From positions 40,125 to 104,124 of the forward strand of contig JAKVBT010000012.1 of NCBI GenBank assembly GCA_022446905.1: a stretch of DNA of 64,000 bases, in the 5' to 3' direction. Made by a program: the position numbers and the translations under genes. The stretch's first letter is position 1. Each line of letters begins with the position of its first letter. This DNA comes from Phycisphaerales bacterium (GTDB taxonomy: Bacteria > Planctomycetota > Phycisphaerae > Phycisphaerales > SM1A02). Of this stretch, positions 34,511 through 43,638 are shown piece after piece. The notes beneath the pieces are model-generated. The model was given only the letters and a program-made list of their open reading frames with translations. It was not told the DNA's origin and did not search any database.

Positions 34511-35137
34511 ATGCCGCCTGAAGCCCCTCTTCTTCCCCAAAGGAGCCCATTCATCTTGGACATCGACCTTGCTGGCTGCGTCAACGGCGATGAAGCGGCG
34601 TGGCAGCAGTTTTGTGATCAGACAGTCCGGCTTGTGGCGGCCTCGATCCGGCGGGTGTGCCCCAGCGGGCAGACCCCCGGGGGGCTTGAGGTTGAGGACC
34701 TGATTCAGGCGGTCTACCTCAAGTTGCTCCGTCATGATTACAGGCTCCTCAGAGGCTTTGATCCAAGCAAATCCTCGATGTCGACCTGGATCACGCTGAT
34801 TGCCCGCAGTGTGACCATTGACGCCCTTCGTAAACGGAATCTGGATGCGAGACCCCTCAATGAGGACATTCATGCTCCTGAATCAGTTCATCCCAGCCAA
34901 GTCTCAGCACCTGATATTCCTGCCGGCCTGCTGACACCGCGCCAGATGCTCGTCCTCACGCTGCTCTACGAAGATGCACTTGAGGTTTCCGACGCTGCAC
35001 GCGTGCTTGATGTCAAACCCCAAACCATTCGGAGCACCAAACACAAGGCGATTGAACGCCTGCGAGCCCACTTTGAGGCCAGAGATCGCGGGGATATGAA
35101 CGACCCAACCTCCGTAGAACACAGGGAGCACCCATGA
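34511..35137 (+). CDS. ECF-type RNA polymerase sigma factor
   Basis: Region 2 is visible as VEDLIQAVYLKLLRHDYRLL with the DNA-melting segment STWITLIARSVTIDALRKRN. Region 4 is LTPRQMLVLTLLYEDALEV followed by a helix-turn-helix (DAARVLDVKPQTIRSTKHKA). There is no region 3, as expected of an ECF factor. The start is uncertain: the ATG at 34511 gives 208 aa but has no ribosome site, while an in-frame TTG at 34556 has AAAGGAG ten bases upstream and starts just before the conserved domain. It is coupled by ATGA to a membrane protein that is probably its anti-sigma factor. Confidence 0.87.
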   Translation: MPPEAPLLPQRSPFILDIDLAGCVNGDEAAWQQFCDQTVRLVAASIRRVCPSGQTPGGLEVEDLIQAVYLKLLRHDYRLLRGFDPSKSSMSTWITLIARSVTIDALRKRNLDARPLNEDIHAPESVHPSQVSAPDIPAGLLTPRQMLVLTLLYEDALEVSDAARVLDVKPQTIRSTKHKAIERLRAHFEARDRGDMNDPTSVEHREHP

Positions 35138-35622
35138 CCGCACCTGAACACGATTTTGATGAGCTAGACCCGCGTATCGCTCAATGGCTTGCTCAGCGTT
35201 CATCCGCTGATGCATTGGCAGATATGCAGTGGGATGGGCTCGCTGAGTGGGTTGATGCCCCCTGCGAGAACGCGGATGTGGAATCTCTGCTTTGTCATGA
35301 TGCAGAGGCCCGGAAGGCGGCAATTGACATTCGGCTTGGCCGGTTGGCTTCAGCCAATGAGATTGACCCGGCACTGCGCAACCAGTTGTACAGGCTGAAT
35401 CGATTTGAGCCTGCCATTGCTGGACGTATTGGGAACTGGTCCATGGCTGCTGCTGCAGCCGTTCTGCTAGCGCTGTGTGGCTACTGGCTCGGATCACTTG
35501 CCCCGACAAGTGCAGTTGATCAAGACACCTTGGTGGCTTCTGTGCTGGGCTTCGATGCAAACTCCCCCGACGCTACGTTCTACGATTTCACCTTTGGACT
35601 TGCGGAAACGAGCACGCCATGA
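35134..35622 (+). CDS. Putative membrane anti-sigma factor
   Basis: This 162-aa protein lies between an ECF sigma gene and an EF-hand CpxP-like gene, with ATGA overlaps on both sides. The cytosolic N-terminal part (1-105) is acidic and helical; it lacks the HxxxCxxC zinc motif of ZAS anti-sigma factors. One membrane segment (AAAAAVLLALCGYWLGSLA, about 108-126) is followed by a short outer tail of about 36 residues. Position and topology support an anti-sigma role; the sequence alone does not prove it. Confidence 0.6.
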   Translation: MTAPEHDFDELDPRIAQWLAQRSSADALADMQWDGLAEWVDAPCENADVESLLCHDAEARKAAIDIRLGRLASANEIDPALRNQLYRLNRFEPAIAGRIGNWSMAAAAAVLLALCGYWLGSLAPTSAVDQDTLVASVLGFDANSPDATFYDFTFGLAETSTP

Positions 35623-36419
35623 CCCGAACCATGTTGACAGCACTGCTGGCCTTGTCGGTCATCTTTAATGTGTTCTTTGTGATTGGCGCCATGACGCACT
35701 CACCTGAATACCAGAGCAACCGCCGCCTTCAACGGATGACGCGAGAGCTTGAGCTTGATGCCCGTCAGTCTGATCGACTCGCCGAACTACGCACCTCCTT
35801 CGGCAACCAAAATGCCGTACTGCAGGGGGACCTGCACCACATTCGCATGCAGATTGCACAAGAACTCGATGGCGACGCGCCGGATCTTGACCTTGTGCGA
35901 GACTTGATGGAACAGGAGGCCGAACTTGCCGCAACGCGTCGTGCATCTGCGGCGCAGCACTTCAGTGACTTCATTGATCTGCTTTCGCCACCACAACGAC
36001 ATGCACTGGGCCGTCGCTTAGCAGCAGATCGAAAGCCCCGCACTCTCCCGCCAGAGGTGGCGTCAGGCTTTGATGAAGATGGAAACGGCACATTGAGTGA
36101 AGAAGAACATGCCCGGGCCCGAGCTGAAATGCGGCGCCGGCATGAACAACGGCGACACCGGCGAGAACAGGCCAGAGAACGTTTTGACACCAACGAGAAT
36201 GGCACGCTGGACGCAGAAGAACGCGAAGCAATGCGGGCCTGGCTGCTTGAACAGGGCTTTGAAGTGTCGGAGGCCTTTGATCGGCCCCGAAGTCGCCCAA
36301 ACGAGAAGGGACGACGCGATCGTGATAAACGCGGACAGGGCAAACACCGTGATCGCCGTCCGCAAGCGCATCCGGATGGGCTCGACCAACCAGTTGCATC
36401 GCCCGATCAACCTCTCTGA
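35619..36419 (+). CDS. CpxP/Spy-like sensor with two EF-hands
   Basis: This 266-aa protein has an N-terminal membrane anchor (MLTALLALSVIFNVFFVIGA). It then has a helical region (about 35-140: RELELDARQSDRLAELR, LLSPPQRHALGRRLA) like the periplasmic heavy-metal resistance/CpxP-type fold. Two canonical EF-hand loops follow, DEDGNGTLSEEE and DTNENGTLDAEE, separated by an Arg-rich helix, and then a polar basic tail. It is coupled by ATGA to the putative anti-sigma gene. The arrangement suggests a Ca2+- or misfolding-responsive input to the sigma factor. The same EF-hand style occurs in the divergent 634-aa protein. Confidence 0.75.
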   Translation: MTRTMLTALLALSVIFNVFFVIGAMTHSPEYQSNRRLQRMTRELELDARQSDRLAELRTSFGNQNAVLQGDLHHIRMQIAQELDGDAPDLDLVRDLMEQEAELAATRRASAAQHFSDFIDLLSPPQRHALGRRLAADRKPRTLPPEVASGFDEDGNGTLSEEEHARARAEMRRRHEQRRHRREQARERFDTNENGTLDAEEREAMRAWLLEQGFEVSEAFDRPRSRPNEKGRRDRDKRGQGKHRDRRPQAHPDGLDQPVASPDQPL

Positions 36420-36496
36420 CAGCGCCATTGATCAATCACTAGACTGGCGTTCATGTCCAATTTACAGAACCAAATGACACGCCTGGAGCAATGCTG

Positions 36497-36865
36497 ATGG
36501 GGTGGGTCTATCTGTCAATCGCGATCGCATTTGAAGTGGCCGCTGCCACCACCATGAAGATGTCTGACGGCTTGACTCGATTCTGGCCGTCCGTACTCAT
36601 GCTTGTGTTCTATCTGTTGTGCTTCCTGGCGATGATTAAATCGCTTGAATACCTACAAGTCGGCGTGATGTATGCCATCTGGGCAGGTGCTGGCACTGCG
36701 GCTGTCGCCATCATCGGGGTGATGCTCTTTGGCGACACCATGCCAGCAGTCAAGATTGCCGGCATCGGTTTGATCATTCTGGGGGTCGCCATGGTGAATT
36801 TGGGCGGCACTCGCGCTTCGGACAGCCCACACGCTGAATCCAGCGAAACAACAGAACTGCAGTAG
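36497..36865 (+). CDS. Small multidrug resistance (SMR) family transporter
   Basis: This protein of about 122 aa has four membrane segments. The conserved Glu of the first segment is in AFEVAAATTMKMSDG, and the later YAIWAGAGTAAVAIIG and GIGLIILGVAMVNLGG segments are typical of EmrE/SugE proteins, which exchange cationic drugs or guanidinium for protons. The ATG at 36497 is preferred over 36491 because GGAG lies eight bases before it. EmrE-like and Gdx-like members cannot be told apart safely here. No guanidine riboswitch was seen upstream. Confidence 0.92.
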   Translation: MGWVYLSIAIAFEVAAATTMKMSDGLTRFWPSVLMLVFYLLCFLAMIKSLEYLQVGVMYAIWAGAGTAAVAIIGVMLFGDTMPAVKIAGIGLIILGVAMVNLGGTRASDSPHAESSETTELQ

Positions 36866-36926
36866 ACGCAATTCTGTGTTGGCCACCGGCCACTTCACCA
36901 CGACCCACCCAGCAGCCCGAACCGAC

Positions 36927-37766
36927 TCAGTCAGCCGATGGCCCTTGAGCATCTCTCTGACGGGCCTTGGCTCGCAGGTAGAGCCGCCTTGCCTCGGGCA
37001 TAACTGCTTGTAATTCTTTGATCCGGCTTCCTGGATTCGGGTGCGTGGACAGAAACTCCAAGCGGGTTCCACCCTCCTCTTCCATGCGCTGCCAAAGTCC
37101 AATCGATGTGCGCGGGTCATATCCAGCATTGGCCGCGATCAATAACCCAAGTTCATCTGCTTCGGACTCATGCAATCGACTGTATGGCAATGCCAAGCCC
37201 ACTTGGGTTCCAAGGCCCATGGCCAATAGCACTGCTGTACGCGTTGTGCCATCTTCATTCCGAGTCGCCGCATCCCCAATCATGATGCCCCCACCAATGA
37301 GCACTGCCTGACTCATGCGTTCACCGGCGTGCTCGGCCAGCACATGCGCCACCTCATGACCAATGACCACCGCAAGCGCATCATCACTCTCAGCGACACG
37401 AATCATGCCGGTATGAACACCAATGCGCCCACCTGGAACAGCAAAGGCATTGGGTGTGTCATCTTGAAACACAACGATTTCCCAGTCTTTGGGAATTGGT
37501 GCACCTGGATACAACGTTCGCGCCGAGACAATGACACGCTCTCCAATCTCTCGAACACGATCGACCTCTTCACCAGACTCGAGAACTGTGCGATCAACGA
37601 GGATCTGGCTAAAAGTTTCCTGCCCAAGCTGGCTCATCTGGCGATCAGGCATGAGATCCAGTCGCTGGCGTCCAGTTCCCGGCACGGCAGAACAAGCGCT
37701 GACACACAGCACAAGCAGCAAACTGCCGCACATTCGAATCGACGGAAAAACAAACATCAACTGCAT
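36927..37766 (-). CDS. M48-family metalloprotease, lipoprotein
   Basis: This protein of about 279 aa resembles the BepA/LoiP group of periplasmic proteases that act in outer-membrane protein quality control. The zinc motif HEVAH stands in VIGHEVAHVLAEHAGERM with the downstream Glu in HESEADELG. A lipoprotein signal peptide with lipobox VSAC is present. Several ATGs lie close together (37790, 37766, 37757, 37736), and the last would still give a signal peptide, so the start is approximate. There is no TPR domain like that of BepA. Confidence 0.9.
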   Translation of the reverse strand: MQLMFVFPSIRMCGSLLLVLCVSACSAVPGTGRQRLDLMPDRQMSQLGQETFSQILVDRTVLESGEEVDRVREIGERVIVSARTLYPGAPIPKDWEIVVFQDDTPNAFAVPGGRIGVHTGMIRVAESDDALAVVIGHEVAHVLAEHAGERMSQAVLIGGGIMIGDAATRNEDGTTRTAVLLAMGLGTQVGLALPYSRLHESEADELGLLIAANAGYDPRTSIGLWQRMEEEGGTRLEFLSTHPNPGSRIKELQAVMPEARRLYLRAKARQRDAQGPSAD

Positions 37767-37867
37767 CGTAGCTGCATGACCCCCCCACATCTGCAAGAGT
37801 GCAGATGATGCCGCAAACACACTTTTTCAGCGCTGCGCAAGCCAGTACGCATTCACAACATGGCCGC

Positions 37868-39208
37868 TCAGACTGGAGGTGAATTCAAGTCCGCCGGTTG
37901 CACTGCACGACGATCAGCCCGCGCTTGTACCCAGCGAGCAAGTCGATTGACTGTCAAACCCTGAATCAAGATCGATCCAATCACCACAATAATGGTGCCC
38001 ACCAAAGCGTGACTTCGAAGGGTAGATTCATCACCAAGCGTCATGATGGTCGTAGGCACGGCGATAGCCATCGCGATTGAAACCCCCCCACGCATACCAC
38101 ACCAGGTCATCAATACAATCTCGTCAAAAGTCACGGTCGTTCGAGAAACCAAACTTGCCAGTGACCAAGGGATCACCAGGGCGATAAAGCGAGAAAGCAC
38201 GACTACTGGGAGCACCAGCAAACTCCACCTGAATGTGCTCCAGTCAACACTCACGGTTAACAGTTCCAGACCAATAAGCAGGAACAACATCGCGGTCAAT
38301 GCTTGTTCGACCATGCCCCAGAAGCCAACTGCAAGGCTTGAATCAGGCGCATTTTTCAGTTCAGGAACGCGGCCGATGACCAAACCCGCCACAACACAAG
38401 CCAGTGGGCATGATGTGTAAAGCAGTGGTGCCACTGCCCCAGCGACCAACACGACCGCAAGCATTAGTAGCACAAGCAACGAGGGCCGCTGCACCGTACG
38501 CATCATGATCGCACCAATGCCACCGAGGATCAGACCAAGCACGATCGCCCCGATGGTTTCGATCAAAAACCCGATGTACCAAGCACCCCCGACTGGAGCC
38601 ACGGAGTCTCCAGTCATGAACGCAAGCAGAAAGAGAAACAACATGATGGACACGCCGTCATTGAAAAGTGATTCACCGATGATCACGCTCTTCACTCGAC
38701 CTGGCGTGGATGTTCGTTTCAACAGACTCAGTACAGCAACAGGATCTGTTGGTGCCAGAATGACACCCCAAAGCAAAATGTTGATGAAGGCGACTTCGTA
38801 GCCAGCAAGTGACAACAAGGACATAAAACCAAGACCCGTGCCCAAGGCCGTCAACACGACGCCGATCGTCGCCATCCAGGCAATGAAACCAACCCGGCTG
38901 GTCACAGTCTTGGGCTCAATCTGAATCGCTGCTGCAAACAGCAACACACCGAGGAGAATCCCCTGCCCAGCGCTGCCACTGCCATGACCGGCGACCAGCA
39001 GCCGATCGAAGTGCAGGGAATTCACCAGCTGGACAGCCCAGGCGTCGTTGACCCAACCAAGCCAGTTGATGACCTGCAAGGCGATGGCCACAATCAGGCC
39101 AGCAAGCATGACTCCGATAGCGCTCGGTAGCCTGACAAGCCGTTCACTTCCCCACGCCGCCACAGCGGTGAAGACGACCACAATTGTCAGCAGAGTGAAT
39201 CCGTCCAA
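37868..39208 (-). CDS. Na+/H+ antiporter, CPA1 family
   Basis: This 446-aa protein has about 12 membrane segments with CPA1 signatures: APTDPVAVLSLLK, with the transport aspartate, and GESLFNDGVSIMLF. A later MTWCGMRGGVSIAMAIA segment carries the conserved Arg. It would exchange Na+ (or K+) for H+ to control pH and salt. The start appears to be a TTG at 39208 with AGGA nine bases upstream. It is divergent from the endonuclease/exonuclease/phosphatase gene. Confidence 0.92.
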   Translation of the reverse strand: MDGFTLLTIVVVFTAVAAWGSERLVRLPSAIGVMLAGLIVAIALQVINWLGWVNDAWAVQLVNSLHFDRLLVAGHGSGSAGQGILLGVLLFAAAIQIEPKTVTSRVGFIAWMATIGVVLTALGTGLGFMSLLSLAGYEVAFINILLWGVILAPTDPVAVLSLLKRTSTPGRVKSVIIGESLFNDGVSIMLFLFLLAFMTGDSVAPVGGAWYIGFLIETIGAIVLGLILGGIGAIMMRTVQRPSLLVLLMLAVVLVAGAVAPLLYTSCPLACVVAGLVIGRVPELKNAPDSSLAVGFWGMVEQALTAMLFLLIGLELLTVSVDWSTFRWSLLVLPVVVLSRFIALVIPWSLASLVSRTTVTFDEIVLMTWCGMRGGVSIAMAIAVPTTIMTLGDESTLRSHALVGTIIVVIGSILIQGLTVNRLARWVQARADRRAVQPADLNSPPV

Positions 39209-39411
39209 TAGTGTCGTTCCTAAGCCTGCAAAAAGAAGTTAGCCACCGGCGTTCACAACTGCCTGAGGCGTCAGCCTGAAAGGATACGAGTATCCGTAGG
39301 TCCACTGTGGGCTGGCAAGTCTGACAACCTCGAGATCACTCCACTGCGCGAGGTCGCCCGAATCACCTAAAGGTGATGGCTCTGGCAACTTGAATCGCTC
39401 ATAATGGGGGC

Positions 39412-40815
39412 ATGCTGGTCAGCACTTGGATCTGCCTCACATCTCTAAGCCTAACGCCCGTGCCAATGGTGCTGGATGGACAGTTTGATGATTGGCCAGC
39501 CAGAGCTCAACAACCCGTGACTGGCTGCGGCACTACCGACCATGTATTTCTCCGAGTCGCAATCGGTGGCAAGCCAGTCAATCTTCAGGGACTTGACCGA
39601 CCCCGAACACTTTTACTGGATTGGGATCAGAACCCGAAGACTGGCAACGAACAGGGTCATGATGCTGCCATCGTGTTCAGTCCGGCAAGTCAGCAAGGCA
39701 GAGGAGTCTCAGTTGGACCGGCTGATGCGCCGCACGCTTCCTGGGATACGCTTGGACTGACTTTTGCCCCAACCACTGCATCGAATCAGTTTGAGGTGCG
39801 GTTGCCTCGGACGCTGATCCTTGATGGACAAACACACACCGCTGGCGACTCTATCCGCTGGACCTTTGATAACACGCAAGGCATTGCCCAGACAGCACCC
39901 AAGCAACCTGCCCCACCACCAGCTCTTGCAACTCCATTACCACCACCTGCAAATGACGCGATGCGGGTCGTTGCGTGGAATCTGGAATTCGGCAATGTGC
40001 TCCACCAACGCGAACAGGTCATTCGACTCCTAGCGGCGATGCAACCTCATGTCGTCCTGCTGCAGGAAGTGGAATCGAGTCAGCGTGCAGCTGACCTGCT
40101 ACGTGTGTTCCGCGAAGCGATGCCAAACACCCAATGGACATTGCGTCTGGGCCCAAGCGGAGGGCGCATCCGCAGCGGAATTGCCACCCGTCTCCCAGCA
40201 TGGGATGTCCCTACCTTTGAGCGCCTATCCCGGGCCGATTCGCCACGCTCAACAGTGCGCACCGCCGCCTTGGTCGTGCAAGGACCCGACCAACGACGGA
40301 TGTTGTGCGTGTCAGCGCATTTGAAATGCTGCGGTGTCATTGGTGGGCCAGAGGACATGAAGCGCATTGGTGAAGTTCAGGCCATTCGTCGCGCGATGGA
40401 TGCGGCGGTGTTGGATAACGCTGTGCCTTCTTTCCATGGCGTACTCATCGGAGGCGATCTCAACCTAGTTGGATCGACAATGCCGCTGGATCTCTTAATT
40501 CGTGGGGGTCAGGCCATGGTTGGGGGGCAAGGAGATTTGATCATTGCCAAAGCGATGCAGCCAGATGGCCTGGGCAGCCAGACTTGGCAAAAACCTGGGC
40601 AGGACTTTTCCCCTGGACGACTTGATTGGTTGGTCTATGGAGGGCTTGGACTAACCGCCCAGCGCGCATTGGTTCTAGACACCCTTGATCTCAGTGCGGA
40701 CCAACTTGCAGCCATGCAACTGAAGCCCAGCGATACTGGTGTGGCATCAGATCACCTGCCGATTCTGGTTGACTTCACATACAAAGCAAAGCCTGCCCAG
40801 ACCCCGCTTAAGTGA
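39412..40815 (+). CDS. Exported endonuclease/exonuclease/phosphatase-family protein
   Basis: This 467-aa protein starts with a signal-like stretch, followed by an N-terminal beta-rich domain (about 20-175, with a DGQFDDWP opening like carbohydrate-binding CBM9-type modules). The catalytic EEP domain has all its motifs: WNLEFGN, LLQEVE, SAHLKCCG, GGDLNLVG, RLDWLVYG and the final SDHLPILVDF. It could cleave phosphodiesters in nucleic acids or lipids; the substrate is unknown. Its last eight bases overlap the convergent TauE gene. Confidence 0.87.
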   Translation: MLVSTWICLTSLSLTPVPMVLDGQFDDWPARAQQPVTGCGTTDHVFLRVAIGGKPVNLQGLDRPRTLLLDWDQNPKTGNEQGHDAAIVFSPASQQGRGVSVGPADAPHASWDTLGLTFAPTTASNQFEVRLPRTLILDGQTHTAGDSIRWTFDNTQGIAQTAPKQPAPPPALATPLPPPANDAMRVVAWNLEFGNVLHQREQVIRLLAAMQPHVVLLQEVESSQRAADLLRVFREAMPNTQWTLRLGPSGGRIRSGIATRLPAWDVPTFERLSRADSPRSTVRTAALVVQGPDQRRMLCVSAHLKCCGVIGGPEDMKRIGEVQAIRRAMDAAVLDNAVPSFHGVLIGGDLNLVGSTMPLDLLIRGGQAMVGGQGDLIIAKAMQPDGLGSQTWQKPGQDFSPGRLDWLVYGGLGLTAQRALVLDTLDLSADQLAAMQLKPSDTGVASDHLPILVDFTYKAKPAQTPLK

Positions 40816-41653
40816 CATTCTCAATAAATGAACTGAGGAACTTCCACGAAGCTAGGGCTACCAGAATGCAGAACACGCTACGCACGAGTTTTAGTGGCAA
40901 CACATAGGTTAGTCGCGCCCCAATCCAACTCCCCAGAAAGCAAGTCGGAATCAACCAGACACCGATCGTCAGAGCCGTCCACCAGTGCACATCACCGATG
41001 TTGGGAACATTAGGAAGCGTGATGTTCTTGTAGGTCGCGCCCACCAGTGAAGTCACGCACATCACCGCTGCTGAACAGGCAATGCACTGCCTGAGTTGGC
41101 AACGGCACATCAGTTGGGTCAATGGCACCGTAATAAGGCCGCCACCAATGCCGAGCAGGCCAGCGCCGAATCCTGCTACGGAACCAACGACGGTGCCCCG
41201 TTTGATATTGACACGCTCAGGCCGACTGGTCCGTACCTCCCGCTGCTGTGACGTCTCGATCACACGCCTGAAGTTCACATAGAGCACATAGATAAGAAAG
41301 ACGCCAAAGATCAATCGGAGTTCCTGATCTGGCATCCAGATACTCGCGGTCACCCCAAGGAGGATGCCAATCAAAGCTGCAGGCACAATGGCGCGAATGA
41401 GATCAAAGCGCAGACCGCCACACTTCCAATGCCGATACGCAGCAGGCGCGGCGACGAAAAAGGTGACGCTCATTGAGGCTGCTTGGGCCGTATGGATGTC
41501 CCTAGCCAGAATCAACACAATCGCTGGAGTATTGACCACAGCGCCCCCGATCCCCAACAGGCCCCCAAGCATGCCCGATCCGAGGCCAATGCCTGCAAGC
41601 ACGAGAATCTCCCAGACCGGAATGGACCAAATTGTTTCCTCGAGCCAACCCAT
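40808..41653 (-). CDS. TauE/SafE-family sulfite/organosulfur exporter
   Basis: The ATG at 41653 is used; the longer frame upstream enters the regulatory gap and has no membrane character. The 281-aa protein has about eight membrane segments and two family repeats, each with a Gly-rich signature (GGLLGIGGAVVNTPAIV near the N terminus and GAGLLGIGGGLITVPLT after residue 155). Members export sulfite, sulfoacetate or related anions. It is divergent from the EamA gene, 58 bases between starts. Confidence 0.9.
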   Translation of the reverse strand: MGWLEETIWSIPVWEILVLAGIGLGSGMLGGLLGIGGAVVNTPAIVLILARDIHTAQAASMSVTFFVAAPAAYRHWKCGGLRFDLIRAIVPAALIGILLGVTASIWMPDQELRLIFGVFLIYVLYVNFRRVIETSQQREVRTSRPERVNIKRGTVVGSVAGFGAGLLGIGGGLITVPLTQLMCRCQLRQCIACSAAVMCVTSLVGATYKNITLPNVPNIGDVHWWTALTIGVWLIPTCFLGSWIGARLTYVLPLKLVRSVFCILVALASWKFLSSFIENVT

Positions 41654-41711
41654 GCGTTGATAGTAGTGACCCCCGCAGGGGCCTGAATGGTCTTGCGTAT
41701 CATTCGCCTCC

Positions 41712-42641
41712 ATGCGTGTCATCCGAGCCGATCTCCTGCTGTTGATCGTCGCCCTCATTTGGGGCGTCGGATTCGTTGTGCAGCGCACGGCGATGGAGGC
41801 TGTGGGCCCCATGACATTTACTGGCCTGCGATTTCTGATCGGCGCAGCGGTGCTCTTGCCGTTCATCTCATGGGGACGAGTGCTGATTGTCGATCAAACA
41901 CGGCGATCGGACCCAAAAGCATATTGGAGTGTCATGCTCATCGCTGCCCTGGCCATGGCCGCCGGAGGCATTCTGCAGCAAGCTGGACTCGTGCATACTT
42001 CTGCTGGTGTCGCAGGTTTCATCACTGGCCTCTATGTCATCATCGTTCCACTGCTTGGCCTCTTCATCGGCTATCTCGTCCGAGCAACCACTTGGATTGC
42101 CGCCGGTGTTGCCACAGCAGGGCTCTATCTTCTAAGTGTGCAAGGTCAACACGCAGTCAATCCTGGTGATTGGCTGGTGCTGGGAGGTACCGTCGGCTGG
42201 TCGATTCAACTGCTCGCTATTGGTTGGCTTGCAAAACGGGGCAATCCAGTCACCATCACAGCAATCATGGCGTTGATTGCAGGAGCCGTCACAATCGCCA
42301 TCGCCCTGCCTGTTGAGCAACCATCTCTCACTGCCATTCGAGCGGTCACTCTGGAACTGTTGTACAGCGGCCCACTGGCAGTGGGCGTGGCCTTCCTGCT
42401 GCAAGTCGTTGCCCAACGTGACGCTCCCCCGGCTCACACCGCTGTACTTATTGCGATGGAGTCAGTCTTTGGGGCCTTAGCTGGATGGCTCTACCTCAAT
42501 GAACTACTGACCCGAGGTCAGATCGTTGGTTGCGTGCTGATGTTTGTCGGCATCGTGCTAGCACAGTTAAAGCCGCCACGATCCCTTGAATCTCAGCCCA
42601 CAGATGACCCAGTCACCCCTCTTCGTCCCGGAAGCGAGTGA
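41712..42641 (+). CDS. EamA/DMT-family transporter
   Basis: This 309-aa protein has ten predicted membrane segments arranged as two EamA repeats: the first opens with LLIVALIWGVGFVVQRTAM and the second is around WLVLGGTVGWSIQLLAIGWL, ending with ESVFGALAGWLYLNE. Members export metabolites such as amino acids; the substrate here is unknown. The last 29 bases overlap the convergent FHA-sigma gene. Confidence 0.9.
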   Translation: MRVIRADLLLLIVALIWGVGFVVQRTAMEAVGPMTFTGLRFLIGAAVLLPFISWGRVLIVDQTRRSDPKAYWSVMLIAALAMAAGGILQQAGLVHTSAGVAGFITGLYVIIVPLLGLFIGYLVRATTWIAAGVATAGLYLLSVQGQHAVNPGDWLVLGGTVGWSIQLLAIGWLAKRGNPVTITAIMALIAGAVTIAIALPVEQPSLTAIRAVTLELLYSGPLAVGVAFLLQVVAQRDAPPAHTAVLIAMESVFGALAGWLYLNELLTRGQIVGCVLMFVGIVLAQLKPPRSLESQPTDDPVTPLRPGSE

Positions 42642-43638
42642 CAATTTCACGCACTCGACGGGTTAATCGCATCTTGGCATGACGAATGGCCGACGCAGTC
42701 ATGCCCGTTTCCGCAGCAACCTGTTCCACCGGCACGCCCCGCACTCCATACAACTCAAAGGAGCGCCACGTACGATCCTCCACTTCCTCACGCGCTTCAG
42801 CCATGGCCCGCTGCAGAATCTGCTCGGTCCATTGCCGATCCCACGCTGCATCAAGATCACACTCCACCGGAGGCTCAACCGTGTCAGCAAATCCTGTCGT
42901 GGGCCGTTTGCGGCGATGCCGTGCGCGAATGGCATTGAGCGTCACCCGCTTTAAATATCCGCGAAATCGCCCACGCTTGGGGTCGTACTCAAACCGTTCT
43001 GCTACACGGAAGAATCCCAATAACACATCTTGAAGCACATCATCCGCTTCCTGTGCTGGCAATCCCGCATTCCGGGCAAACCCAGCAATCACGCGGGAGT
43101 ACTTCTCGGCAAACTCATTCCACCCGACTTCTCGATCAACTGTCCCATCGGCCTTGAGCTTCATGAAGATGCTCGCCCGGGTGGCATACAGCGGATCGCC
43201 ACGTCCGCCTTTGACTTCAGATGGCGGCGCAGGTTCTACAGGTTTTGGCTCAACAGCATCGGACGCTTCTGATGTCTCATCAGCAGACTCATCTTCAGTC
43301 GCTTCACCCTCAAATCGGACCAAGAGTTTCCACGGCCCGATCATCAAGATGTCTCGATCTGCAACAGATACGTCTTCCTCCTCCTCCAGACGCATCATGT
43401 TCACCGAGGTGCCACAACGAGAACCAAGATCCGATACCAACACCTTCCCATCAGCACAATGAATACGCGCATGGCTTCGTGACACACTCGGATCATTGAG
43501 TTGCACAGTGGATGTTGGCGCCCTACCAATAAGACAACCCTCCGCATCAATCGGCAACGTCACACGCGCGAAAGAATCGGGGCCGGACACGGCAATCAAC
43601 TCAATGGTCTGCGCAACACTGTCTGGCGTGTTCGTCAT
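42613..43638 (-). CDS. FHA domain fused to ECF-type sigma factor
   Basis: This 341-aa protein has an N-terminal forkhead-associated domain (about 25-105) with the phosphothreonine-site residues: Gly-Arg in CLIGRAP, SRSHARIH, and DLGSRCGTSVN. An acidic/Pro linker (about 110-150) leads to sigma region 2 (ADDVLQDVLLGFFRVAERF and RGYLKRVTLNAIRARHRRKR). Region 4 has a helix-turn-helix (VEQVAAETGMTASAIRHAKM). It probably links Ser/Thr-kinase signalling to transcription. Its start overlaps the stop of the upstream symporter as ATGA, so both are made from one message. No kinase or anti-sigma gene is adjacent. Confidence 0.88.
   Translation of the reverse strand: MTNTPDSVAQTIELIAVSGPDSFARVTLPIDAEGCLIGRAPTSTVQLNDPSVSRSHARIHCADGKVLVSDLGSRCGTSVNMMRLEEEEDVSVADRDILMIGPWKLLVRFEGEATEDESADETSEASDAVEPKPVEPAPPSEVKGGRGDPLYATRASIFMKLKADGTVDREVGWNEFAEKYSRVIAGFARNAGLPAQEADDVLQDVLLGFFRVAERFEYDPKRGRFRGYLKRVTLNAIRARHRRKRPTTGFADTVEPPVECDLDAAWDRQWTEQILQRAMAEAREEVEDRTWRSFELYGVRGVPVEQVAAETGMTASAIRHAKMRLTRRVREIVTRFRDEEG

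Noticed and set aside
35765..36343. A 192-aa minus-strand, Ser/Arg/Cys-rich frame.
   Set aside because: It is antisense to the CpxP/EF-hand gene.
36420..36496. Possible guanidine riboswitch before the SMR gene.
   Set aside because: The gap is short and shows none of the conserved elements of the known guanidine riboswitch classes that I could recognise.
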